Source of the DNA: JBBQZO01 sp038207625 | Lineage (GTDB): Bacteria > Pseudomonadota > Gammaproteobacteria > Burkholderiales > Burkholderiaceae_D | Reading direction: 5' to 3' | Assembly (NCBI GenBank): GCA_038207625.1 | Contig: JBBQZO010000002.1 | Location: 310,001-374,000 of the forward strand | Length of the DNA: 64,000 nucleotides | Shown here: positions 57,587 through 64,000 of the stretch, piece after piece | Layout of the letters: each line of letters starts with the position of its first letter | Position numbering within the stretch: the first letter of the stretch is position 1 | Translations under genes and position numbers: made by a program | The notes under the pieces: generated by a model | Database searches by the model: none | What the model was told of the DNA's origin: nothing | Seen by the model: the letters and a program-made list of their open reading frames with translations, nothing else

Positions 57587-58480
57587 TTAACGCAACGGCG
57601 GCGCCAGAAAGGCGCTGACGTTCTTGTTGCGGATCTCTTTGGCCAGCTCGCCGGCCAGCTTGGCCAGTGGATGGAAATGGGCGCCGCCTTTCGCATCGAG
57701 ACCGCGGCGCAGCGCGTCGGCCACGCTGTCGCCGCACCAGCCCCGTTCGGCGCACAGCTTGAGCGTCGCGCTCGCATGGGCGCCGCACTCTAGCCCCAGA
57801 TCGCAGTGCGCCAGCGCCATCGCGTCGCGCAAGCGGCCAATCGCGTCCTCGCCCTCGTACCAGTGACCGGCAAAGAACAGCCGCGCGCCGAACTTGACGG
57901 CGCCCCCGTCGAGGTCATCGTCGCGCAGCAGCATCTCGATCCCGAACGGATTGCCGCTCTCGAGGATGGCACCGATGGCGGCCGCTCTGGCCGGCTCGCT
58001 GTGCGCCTCCCACAGGTCGTAAGCGAGCGAGAGCAAGGGATCGCGGCGCGCATGGAATTTGCGCTCGTAGGCCCATTGCGCGCTGGCGTCGGCATAGTTC
58101 TGTTCCGTCATCGCGCAGCGCGCCGCCATCTGGGCGCGCGCATTGGCCTGGGCCGGATTGGTGGTCTGGATCGGCTCGAGCGGCACGGTGAATTTTTTGC
58201 ACACGCCCAGTATCGCCGACGCCAGCAGATAACCGCCCTGCTGGGGCCTGTCGATCACGTCATCGAACAGGCTGCGGTAGCTGGCGCTGCGGTTGAATTT
58301 GACCAGCAGCGCCGGCGCATCGGGGCGCTGCTGCGCGAGCGGCGCGCTCGCGGGCGGCTCGGGCTCGGGCTCGGACTGTCCCTGCCAGCCCAGACTCTTG
58401 GCGTGCCATGGCGTCAACAGCGTCGCGCACAGCACCAGCACGGAAATTGCACCACTAACTACCATCGCTTGTCGTTGCAT
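57587..58480 (-). CDS. Membrane-anchored or secreted protein of unknown function
   Basis: 297 residues from ATG 58480, which has an excellent GGAGGGA ribosome site; ATG 58501 in the same frame includes that site and is unlikely. The N-terminal hydrophobic helix (MVVSGAISVLVLCATLLT, residues 6-23) is an anchor or uncleaved signal, followed by a Pro/Glu linker (SEPEPEPPASAP) and a helical domain (AQMAARCAMTEQNYADASAQWAYERKFHARRDPLLSLAYDLWEAH, ALAHCDLGLECGAHASATLKLCAERGWC) that looks like short TPR/Sel1-type repeats. Six or so cysteines in the periplasmic part suggest disulfides. No family was recognised. It is last of the cluster 60702-57587. Confidence 0.75.
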   Translation of the reverse strand: MQRQAMVVSGAISVLVLCATLLTPWHAKSLGWQGQSEPEPEPPASAPLAQQRPDAPALLVKFNRSASYRSLFDDVIDRPQQGGYLLASAILGVCKKFTVPLEPIQTTNPAQANARAQMAARCAMTEQNYADASAQWAYERKFHARRDPLLSLAYDLWEAHSEPARAAAIGAILESGNPFGIEMLLRDDDLDGGAVKFGARLFFAGHWYEGEDAIGRLRDAMALAHCDLGLECGAHASATLKLCAERGWCGDSVADALRRGLDAKGGAHFHPLAKLAGELAKEIRNKNVSAFLAPPLR

Positions 58481-58599
58481 TGATCGTCCCTCCTCATTCA
58501 TGAGCTGACTTCAATTCAAGGTGTGCACCGTCGTCCCCGCTCCCGCGCGCGCGGTGCACGCAGCGCAGGTGTTGTCTGGCGCCGCACGGCGCCAATCAA

Positions 58600-59052
58600 T
58601 CAGTAAAGCACGCTGCCGCGCGCGGGCGGCAGCCCGGTCTCGGGCGGCGCTGCCGCAGCGTGCAAAATCACGGTCAGTGTGGATGGATAGTCGAAGCCGG
58701 CGCCGGTATTGCGGTCGACGAAATAACCGAGGCCAGCGCTGAGCACCAGATTGCCCCACAGGCTGGCGTTCTCCTTGGACGCCACCAGTTCGCTGGCCAC
58801 CCCCAGTTCGTCGCGCCTGCAGTCGACGCTCAGGTCGCCCGCGCTCTTCTTGATCAACACCCGCCCGGGCGAGGTGACGAACCAGCGACCGGCCTTGTTG
58901 GACAGGATGCAGCCGACGCCGGCCACTTCGCGGTTGTCGACGATCGTTTGCAGCAGCACCATCTGCTGGGTCGATTCGGTCAGCGTGGCGCAGCCGGCCA
59001 GCAGCGCCAGGGCGGCGCCGCGCAACAGCTGCAGGATCCTTGAATTAGTCAT
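58600..59052 (-). CDS. Lipoprotein with a Cys-pair domain
   Basis: 150 residues. Lipoprotein signal with lipobox LLAGC (C21). The mature part contains AGVGCILSNKAGRWFVTSPGRV followed by LSVDCRRDEL; C48 and C78 probably form a disulfide. The pattern G-x-x-C-x-L-x-N-x-x-G-x-W-x-V-x-(S/T)-P-G ... V-x-C is one I recognise from small proteobacterial lipoproteins without known function. A C-terminal Gly-rich hydrophobic segment (LWGNLVLSAGLGYFVDRNTGAGFDYP) follows. Its start overlaps the upstream gene's stop (ATGA). Confidence 0.83.
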   Translation of the reverse strand: MTNSRILQLLRGAALALLAGCATLTESTQQMVLLQTIVDNREVAGVGCILSNKAGRWFVTSPGRVLIKKSAGDLSVDCRRDELGVASELVASKENASLWGNLVLSAGLGYFVDRNTGAGFDYPSTLTVILHAAAAPPETGLPPARGSVLY

Positions 59053-59618
59053 CGCATCGACTCCGAAACGTTACCTATACAAGGGGTAACGGCAGAAATG
59101 TAGTCACAATGAATTTGCAAGCTCTCGGTGCTGTTCCGGTGCAGCGCGAAACCGTGCGCCTGCAGCGCCGCGCACACGCTGGAAAGCGCATGCCGGTGCC
59201 GCGCGACCCTGCGCGCCTGCCATGCCAGCGGGGTCAATACACCGAGCGGCAGGAAGCGCAGCCGCTTGCCATCGACGCAGATCGACAGGTCCACATGGGT
59301 GCCGTCGATATCGTGTCCATTGGCGCCAAAGATGTCGCCGATCTCGGCGCGCCGGGCGGGAAACAGCAGCGCGAACAAGCCCATCCCGCATGCGCGAAAC
59401 AGCTGGCGCGCGCGATGCAGGCGCGCGCTGCGCGGCTCGAAAGCGCGCGTCAGTATCAGTATCAGATGTGGCGGCAGCACCTGCTGCACTCGCGTTAGCG
59501 CGTCAAGGCAGGCAGCATCGATGCGCACGCTGCGCGCCGGCCAGCGCGGCGCGACCAGCAAGGGGGCGCAACTGCCAGGGTGCAGTGTTACATCGTCGCG
59601 CTGCGCAGCGGCGCACAA
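59049..59618 (-). CDS. Hypothetical protein, faintly M15 peptidase-like
   Basis: 189 residues from TTG 59618, directly after the creA stop (TAA TTG); no in-frame ATG exists until far inside, so a TTG start by translational coupling is assumed. No signal peptide. The central HDIDGTHVDLSI segment resembles the HxxGxAxDL metal-site motif of D-Ala-D-Ala peptidases (M15/VanX), but spacing differs by one residue and the partner His/Glu motif is not evident. Rest: VRIDAACLDALTRVQQVLPPHLILILTRAFEPRSARLHRAR, reminiscent of the R-xx-Y-Q core of VanX/VanY. Function is a guess; cell-wall related if the resemblance is real. Confidence 0.55.
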   Translation of the reverse strand: MCAAAQRDDVTLHPGSCAPLLVAPRWPARSVRIDAACLDALTRVQQVLPPHLILILTRAFEPRSARLHRARQLFRACGMGLFALLFPARRAEIGDIFGANGHDIDGTHVDLSICVDGKRLRFLPLGVLTPLAWQARRVARHRHALSSVCAALQAHGFALHRNSTESLQIHCDYISAVTPCIGNVSESMR

Positions 59619-60107
59619 TTACTGGATAGGTATCGGTTGGGTGCGTGGCACCGGCACGGCCGTGACGCTGTTTTTGGGGCTGCCGTCGATCAGGCGATCC
59701 GAATACACCAGATACACCAGCGCATTGCGCTTGACGTCGACCATGCGCACCACCCGTACATGTTTGAAAAACACCGACGCGCGCTCGGTAAATACTTCTT
59801 CCTGGCGCGCCAGCTTGGCGGCGAAACTGAGCTCGCCGACCTGGCGGCAGGCCACCGACGATTCAGCCTTGTCCTCGGCCACGCCGAGCGCGCCCTTAAT
59901 GCCACCGGTCTTGGCACGCGACAGATAACAGCTCACGCCGCCCACTTTGGGGTCATCGAATACTTCGACAACGACCTTGTGGTCGGGGCCGATCAACTGG
60001 AACGCGGTGTCGACCGAGCCGAGCGTTTCCGCCCCGGCCATGGCGCAGCCGCTGGCAAGGAGCGCACACAGCGCCGCCTGCCTGATCGGCGTGAATGTCC
60101 TTGCCAT
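59619..60107 (-). CDS. creA: CreA family periplasmic protein
   Basis: 162 residues. Signal sequence to AGAET (an ASGC near residue 21 could also be lipidated). The CreA hallmark VFDDPKVGGVSCYLSRAKTGGIKG is present, followed by LGVAEDKAESSVACRQVG; C60 and C87 probably pair. C-terminal part: EEVFTERASVFFKHVRVVRMVDVKRNALVYLVYSDRLIDGSPKNSVTAVPV, typical of the family. CreA is widespread in proteobacteria but of unknown function. It starts 1 bp after the DUF1653 stop, within the six-gene cluster. Confidence 0.92.
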   Translation of the reverse strand: MARTFTPIRQAALCALLASGCAMAGAETLGSVDTAFQLIGPDHKVVVEVFDDPKVGGVSCYLSRAKTGGIKGALGVAEDKAESSVACRQVGELSFAAKLARQEEVFTERASVFFKHVRVVRMVDVKRNALVYLVYSDRLIDGSPKNSVTAVPVPRTQPIPIQ

Positions 60108-60108
60108 G

Positions 60109-60303
60109 TCAGTTGATCGGGGCGAAACGCGGCACCATCAAGCCGTCCACTTCCACCAACTGGAAGAACACGTCTTTCGGGCGAGCCCAGATCGAACCGT
60201 CGGCTGCCCGGTAGATGATCATCGGCGACAGATCCGCTTCGAGCGTGGCCTCGCAGACCAGCTCGTAGATGCCGCCCTTGTAATGTCGGTAGCGGATCGC
60301 CAC
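60109..60303 (-). CDS. DUF1653 domain protein
   Basis: 64 residues from GTG 60303. The entire chain is a DUF1653 domain: RYRHYKGGIYELVCEATLEADLSPMIIYRAADGSIWARPKDVFFQLVE. The family is a small all-beta domain of unknown function that is often a stand-alone protein. It starts 3 bp after the preceding stop and ends 1 bp before creA, so it is certainly in the same transcription unit. Confidence 0.9.
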   Translation of the reverse strand: MAIRYRHYKGGIYELVCEATLEADLSPMIIYRAADGSIWARPKDVFFQLVEVDGLMVPRFAPIN

Positions 60304-60306
60304 GCC

Positions 60307-60702
60307 TTAGCCTTCGCTCTTCTCTTCAAGCTGGGCTTTTTGCTTGCGCTTCAAGCCCTGGATCACTTTCAGAATGCCTTCGATGCCGGCCGTCTCGTCG
60401 ATGTCGCTGAACGCGTCGAGCACCTCGTTGAGGACGCTGTTGCGCATGGCCGCCTCGTCCGGCACCAGGTGCTGGGCTGCTTGCGGCGTACTGCGCACGG
60501 ACTCGGACGGCGCGCTCTTGGCGGCCGCCTTGGTGGCCGCGTACTTGGCAGCCGATGCGGCCGACTTGCCATGGGCGAGCGCGGCCTGCCAGATCACCCA
60601 GCGGCGCTGGGTCTCAAACACGAGATACTCATCGGGCTTGTCTTCGCGGCGCCGTACGATGTGGCCATCGCGCTGCGCCCACGATTCAAATGCACTACGC
60701 AT
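60307..60702 (-). CDS. Hypothetical protein with a phage-like FESW...WQAA N-terminus
   Basis: 131 residues with AAGGA upstream. The first 45 residues (AFESWAQRDGHIVRR, EYLVFETQRRWVIWQAAL) match a short motif that recurs in phage and prophage early-region proteins, where FEAW.....G is followed by W.AWQAA; I infer a phage-derived domain in a chromosomal gene. The middle is an Ala/Lys/Ser-rich linker, and the C-terminal helix (SVLNEVLDAFSDIDETAGIEGILKVIQGLKRKQKAQLEE) is charged. Function unknown. First gene of the cluster with DUF1653 and creA. Confidence 0.72.
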   Translation of the reverse strand: MRSAFESWAQRDGHIVRRREDKPDEYLVFETQRRWVIWQAALAHGKSAASAAKYAATKAAAKSAPSESVRSTPQAAQHLVPDEAAMRNSVLNEVLDAFSDIDETAGIEGILKVIQGLKRKQKAQLEEKSEG

Positions 60703-61152
60703 TGTCTTCCTTTAAATTACTTCGTGAGCTGGATACTCTTGAAAATCCATCGTCCAACGTCTACCTGGGCAGCCACGGCTGGTCCGCCTGACTCGCGTCG
60801 TGCGGGCGCCGGTGGTATCCTGTCGCTGCCATCAGTATATGCTGGTTTCCCTGTTATGAAAATGCAATTTTTCATTTCCATGAAACAACAAGCACCAAAT
60901 ATGCCGATTTCCTGCTGTTCCCGGTGAAAATTTGTTGCTTTTTTTGCGCAGTCGGCGCTCGCCATGCCAAACCGAACATGTGCGTCGCGACACAGCTATT
61001 GTATTACCACAAAACTGCAAACAGTTTTGGCATTGTCTTTATTTTACTAAATCTTTGCAAATGATTTCGTTGCGCGCCGCCCCGTGCGACAAGATTCGTC
61101 TCACTATTCCAACTCATTGGCGTTCGCGCCACGCAACCTGAACACATCGAAC
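60703..61152. other. Divergent AT-rich intergenic region upstream of xth
   Basis: 450 bp between the minus-strand cluster and xth. It is notably AT-rich (for example 60850-60910 and 61015-61060), unlike the coding DNA around it, and probably contains promoters in both directions. Frames such as 60717-60965 (minus) have no recognisable features. No RNA gene was identified. Confidence 0.5.
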
Positions 61153-61923
61153 ATGAAAATCGCTACTTGGAACGTCAATTCCCTGAAAGTCCGCCTGCCC
61201 CATTTGCTGACATGGCTGGCCAGCAATCCGGTCGACGTGCTGTGCCTGCAGGAAACCAAGCTCACCGATGACAAGTTTCCCGTCGCCGAGATCAACGCGG
61301 CCGGCTACCAAGTCGCCTTCAGCGGCCAGAAAACGTATAACGGTGTGGCAATCCTGTCCAAGTCACCACTTTGCGACATCGTCAAGAATAACCCATCTTT
61401 TGCCGATGAGCAACAACGAATTTTAGCCGCCACCATCGACGGGGTGCGCATCGTGTGCGCCTACGTACCCAACGGCCAGAGCGTGGACTCGGACAAATAC
61501 CAGTACAAGCTGGCCTGGCTGGCCGCCCTGCGCGACTGGCTGGCGGACGAAATGGCCACCTACGGCGCGGGCGGACTGGCCGTCCTGGGCGACTACAACA
61601 TCGCCCCCGACGACCGCGACGTGTACGACCCGCTCGCCTGGGAAGGCCAGGTGCTGTGCAGCGACAAGGAGCGCGCGGCCTTGCAGGCCTTGCTCGACCT
61701 CGGCCTGACGGACTCGTTCCGCCTGTTCGAACAGGCTGACAAATCGTTTAGCTGGTGGGACTACCGCCAGCTAGGCTTTCGCCTCAACAAGGGCATGCGC
61801 ATCGATCACATCTTGCTGTCGGACACGCTCAAGCAGCGCTGCAGCGCCTGCGTGATCGACCGTGGGCCGCGCAAGTGGGAGCAGCCGTCCGACCATGCGC
61901 CGGTGATCGCCACGCTCGATTAG
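61153..61923 (+). CDS. xth: Exodeoxyribonuclease III
   Basis: 256 residues from ATG 61153 (MKIATWNVNSLKVRLPHLLTWL). AP endonuclease/3'-exonuclease of base excision repair. Endonuclease/exonuclease/phosphatase fold with LCLQETKL (metal Glu), YNGVAILSK, the catalytic VLGDYNIAPDDRDVYD, WWDYRQLGFRLNKGMRIDHIL and the final SDHAPVIATL with catalytic Asp-His. The longer upstream frame lacks a ribosome site. Its TAG overlaps the convergent neighbour's stop codon by four bases. Confidence 0.97.
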   Translation: MKIATWNVNSLKVRLPHLLTWLASNPVDVLCLQETKLTDDKFPVAEINAAGYQVAFSGQKTYNGVAILSKSPLCDIVKNNPSFADEQQRILAATIDGVRIVCAYVPNGQSVDSDKYQYKLAWLAALRDWLADEMATYGAGGLAVLGDYNIAPDDRDVYDPLAWEGQVLCSDKERAALQALLDLGLTDSFRLFEQADKSFSWWDYRQLGFRLNKGMRIDHILLSDTLKQRCSACVIDRGPRKWEQPSDHAPVIATLD

Positions 61924-64000
61924 TCGCTTGCGCCCGCCAGCAGGAACTGGCGCGCCGCCTGCTGGTCGACCGGCGGGGAAAACAGATAGCCCTGGGCGTA
62001 CTGGCAACCGTTGCGCTGCAACAGGTCGAACTGGCCTTCCGTTTCGACCCCTTCGGCCACCACGGACAGCTGCAGGCTGTTCGACAGCGCGATGATGGCG
62101 CCGACGATGGCGCGGTCCTCGGCGCTTTGCTCCAGGTCCTTGACGAAGGCGCGGTCGATCTTGATCTTCTTGACCGGGAAGCGCTTCAGGTAGGCCAGGC
62201 TGGAATAGCCGGTGCCGAAATCGTCGATCGACAGGCGGATCCCCAGCCGGTTGATCTGGCCGAGGATGTCGAGCGTGTGCTCGCCATGCTGCATCAGCGC
62301 CGTTTCGGTGATTTCGAACTCGATCAGCGCCGGGTCGATCCCCGTCTCGTCGAGGATGCGCCGGATCGACTCGATCAGGCCGCGATGCATGAACTGGCGC
62401 GGCGACAGATTGATCGCCAGCGGCACCGGCGCCAGACCTTCGCGCGTCCAGGCCACGCTTTGCTGGCAGGCGCGCCGGATCACCCATTCGCCCACTGCGA
62501 CGATCTGGCCGTTGTCCTCGATGATGGGGATGAAGTGGTCCGGCAGCACCAGCTCGCCACCGGGGCGGCGCCAGCGCAACAGCACTTCGAGCGTATGCAC
62601 GCAGCGCGTGGCGCTGTCCATGATGGGCTGGTAGTACAGCGCGAACTCCTGATTGAGCAGCGCGCCGCGCAAGCTGCTTTCGAGTTCGAAATGGGCGGCC
62701 GCCGCCAGGTTCATCTTCTGGGTGAAGAACTGGTAGTTGTTGCGCCCGCTCGCCTTGGCGTGGTACATCGCCGCGTCGGCGTGGCGCATCAGCGTCTCGA
62801 CGTCGCCGCCGTCGTCCGGATAAACGCAGATGCCGATCGAGGGCGTGATGTGCAGCATGCGCCCCTCGAACGGAAACGGCGCAGCCAGCGCCTCGATAAT
62901 TTTTTCGGCCACATGGGCCGATTCGTCGCCGTTGCGGATGCCCGGCACCAGCACCACGAATTCGTCGCCACCCAGGCGCGCCACCGTGTCCGAGGCGCGC
63001 ACCGCATGCCCCAGCCGACCGGCCACTTCCTTGAGCAGATGGTCGCCCGTGTCGTGCCCGAGCGAATCGTTGATGGTCTTGAAGCGGTCCAGATCGATGA
63101 ACATCACCGCCAGCCGGCGTTCGGTGCGTTTGACCGACAGCATGGCGCGGTCGAGCCGGTCGGCCAGCAGCGCGCGGTTGGGCAGACCGGTCAGGCTGTC
63201 GTGGTACGCCATGTGGTGCACGCGCGCCTCGGCCTGGCGCCGCTCGACGATCTCGCCTTGCAGCATGGCGTTTGCGCCGGCCAGCTCGGCGGTGCGTTCG
63301 AGCACGCGCACCTCGAGCTCGTCGCGCGCGCGGCGCACCGCCTCGCCCGCCTCGCGGCGCGCCGTCACGTCGTCCACCAGCCACACCGAACGCCCGGTCG
63401 GGGCCGACAGGTCGAACGGGCGGCCCGACAGGCGCGCCCAGAACAGGCTGCCGTCCTTGCGCACCAGCTGGTACTCACCGCTATTGACGCGCCCGGCGCG
63501 AAAATCGCGCGACGTCTCCGCGCGCGCCTGCGCATAGCTGGCCGCGTCGGGGTAGAATGCCCGCACCGCCAGACCGGCCACTTCGCCCGGTCCATAGCCG
63601 AACAACTCCTCCATCTTGGCGTTGCAGCGCAGGTTCTGGCCATGTTCGACGACCGCGATGCCCAGCACGGCGCTGTCGAGGATGGCCTGGTTTTCCAGCA
63701 GCGCGTTGCGCAGCGATTCCTCGGCCAGCTTGTGCTCGGTACGGTCTTCGATGATCCAGATCGTGCCTTGGGTAGGGTCGTCCGGATTGACGACGTAGGC
63801 GATCAGCTGGGCCCACAGCAGCGTGCCGTCCTTGCGCTGCATCTCCACTTCGCTCTGGAACGGGCGGCCCTTCGACAGCAGCGGAAACGCGGCCGCGCCA
63901 AGTTGATCGTAACTGGCCTGGGACGAATACAGCGCGCGCCCTGGCAAGCCCAATCCCTCGTCGCCGGCGTAGCCGAACATGTCGGCGAAACCGCGGTTGT
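61920..64000 (-). CDS. PAS-GGDEF-EAL protein, N-terminus off the window
   Basis: Partial; 693 complete codons in frame to the right edge. From the visible N-terminus: end of one PAS (NRGFADMFGYAGDEGLG), a second PAS (LGIAVVEHGQNLRCNAKMEELFGYG), a coiled linker, GGDEF with DSLTGLPNRALLADRL, FIDLDRFKTINDSLGHDTGD and intact GGDEF, then EAL with TLEVLLRW (EVL instead of EAL, a tolerated variant), NLSPRQF, FEITETALM, DDFGTGYSSLAYLKRFPVKKIKIDRAFV and AEGVET. Catalytic residues for both synthesis and hydrolysis of c-di-GMP appear present; the net activity depends on the PAS input. Convergent with xth, with stops overlapping by 4 bp. Confidence 0.95.
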   Translation of the reverse strand, partial: NRGFADMFGYAGDEGLGLPGRALYSSQASYDQLGAAAFPLLSKGRPFQSEVEMQRKDGTLLWAQLIAYVVNPDDPTQGTIWIIEDRTEHKLAEESLRNALLENQAILDSAVLGIAVVEHGQNLRCNAKMEELFGYGPGEVAGLAVRAFYPDAASYAQARAETSRDFRAGRVNSGEYQLVRKDGSLFWARLSGRPFDLSAPTGRSVWLVDDVTARREAGEAVRRARDELEVRVLERTAELAGANAMLQGEIVERRQAEARVHHMAYHDSLTGLPNRALLADRLDRAMLSVKRTERRLAVMFIDLDRFKTINDSLGHDTGDHLLKEVAGRLGHAVRASDTVARLGGDEFVVLVPGIRNGDESAHVAEKIIEALAAPFPFEGRMLHITPSIGICVYPDDGGDVETLMRHADAAMYHAKASGRNNYQFFTQKMNLAAAAHFELESSLRGALLNQEFALYYQPIMDSATRCVHTLEVLLRWRRPGGELVLPDHFIPIIEDNGQIVAVGEWVIRRACQQSVAWTREGLAPVPLAINLSPRQFMHRGLIESIRRILDETGIDPALIEFEITETALMQHGEHTLDILGQINRLGIRLSIDDFGTGYSSLAYLKRFPVKKIKIDRAFVKDLEQSAEDRAIVGAIIALSNSLQLSVVAEGVETEGQFDLLQRNGCQYAQGYLFSPPVDQQAARQFLLAGASD

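Noticed and set aside
60717..60965. 82-codon minus-strand ORF before xth
   Set aside because: Lies in an AT-rich regulatory region, no ribosome site and no recognisable features.

Overview
The window reads as chromosomal DNA of a high-GC Gram-negative betaproteobacterium, most likely Oxalobacteraceae (Massilia, Duganella or Janthinobacterium relatives). The reasons are uniformly GC-rich codon use, two PEP-CTERM exosortase substrates, classical beta-proteobacterial porins, a betaproteobacterial assimilatory sulfur operon (cysI, DUF934, cysH, cysD, cysN, cobA) beside a CysB-type regulator, and a large load of PAS, GGDEF, EAL and histidine kinase genes. This placement comes from gene content only. 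No rRNA, tRNA, CRISPR array, insertion sequence or intact prophage was seen.

Layout. 1-2025 is the N-terminal part of a REC-like/multi-PAS sensor that runs off the left edge. 2026-2910 is a patch of different composition with short direct repeats and a probably truncated ORF. 2911-5199 encodes a very long Ala/Glu-rich coiled-coil protein. 5342-10333 is housekeeping: srkA, a YecA/SEC-C protein, orn, a Ste24-like protease, a pterin dehydratase and rsgA. 10369-17919 holds a Cache protein, then two convergent paralogous histidine kinases, the second in an operon with a porin and a small PstS-like protein. 18227-24436 holds argF, a VOC protein, argG, ppnP, murB, yajQ and a flavin oxidoreductase. 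24605-29017 holds a PEP-CTERM protein, a DHH phosphoesterase and a LytS/LytTR two-component pair. 29110-36255 holds a hybrid kinase, a small conserved protein, a GST behind a (CCA)16 microsatellite, a NarX-type kinase and a porin.

36492-45156 is the sulfur region: a methyltransferase and a cysB-type regulator on the minus strand, divergent from tauE-cysI-DUF934-cysH-cysD-cysN-cobA. Sulfate is activated to APS by CysDN. The CysH has the Fe-S cysteines of APS-type reductases and no APS kinase is present, so APS is probably reduced directly. CysI reduces sulfite using siroheme, whose precursor CobA makes. A small CbiX-type chelatase that could insert iron lies about 7 kb away behind lptFG.

45471-55065 holds a second PEP-CTERM protein, an isolated MlaC, a diguanylate cyclase, a small kinase whose expected phospho-acceptor His is Arg, a DUF885 peptidase-like protein, an MBL-fold lactonase-like protein, and lptF-lptG-cbiX. 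55169-57417 holds pepA and an outer-membrane barrel. 57587-60702 is a tight minus-strand cluster of six mostly uncharacterised genes (phage-like domain protein, DUF1653, CreA, unknown, lipoprotein, membrane-anchored unknown); this is the best candidate here for an undescribed envelope system. The window ends with xth and a PAS-GGDEF-EAL protein that runs off the right edge.

The most unusual signals are a 12-bp tandem repeat that begins in the last codons of ppnP, a poly-His mini-ORF ending 9 nt before a GST gene, the H-to-R kinase, the CreA/lipoprotein cluster, and the twin kinases without response regulators.
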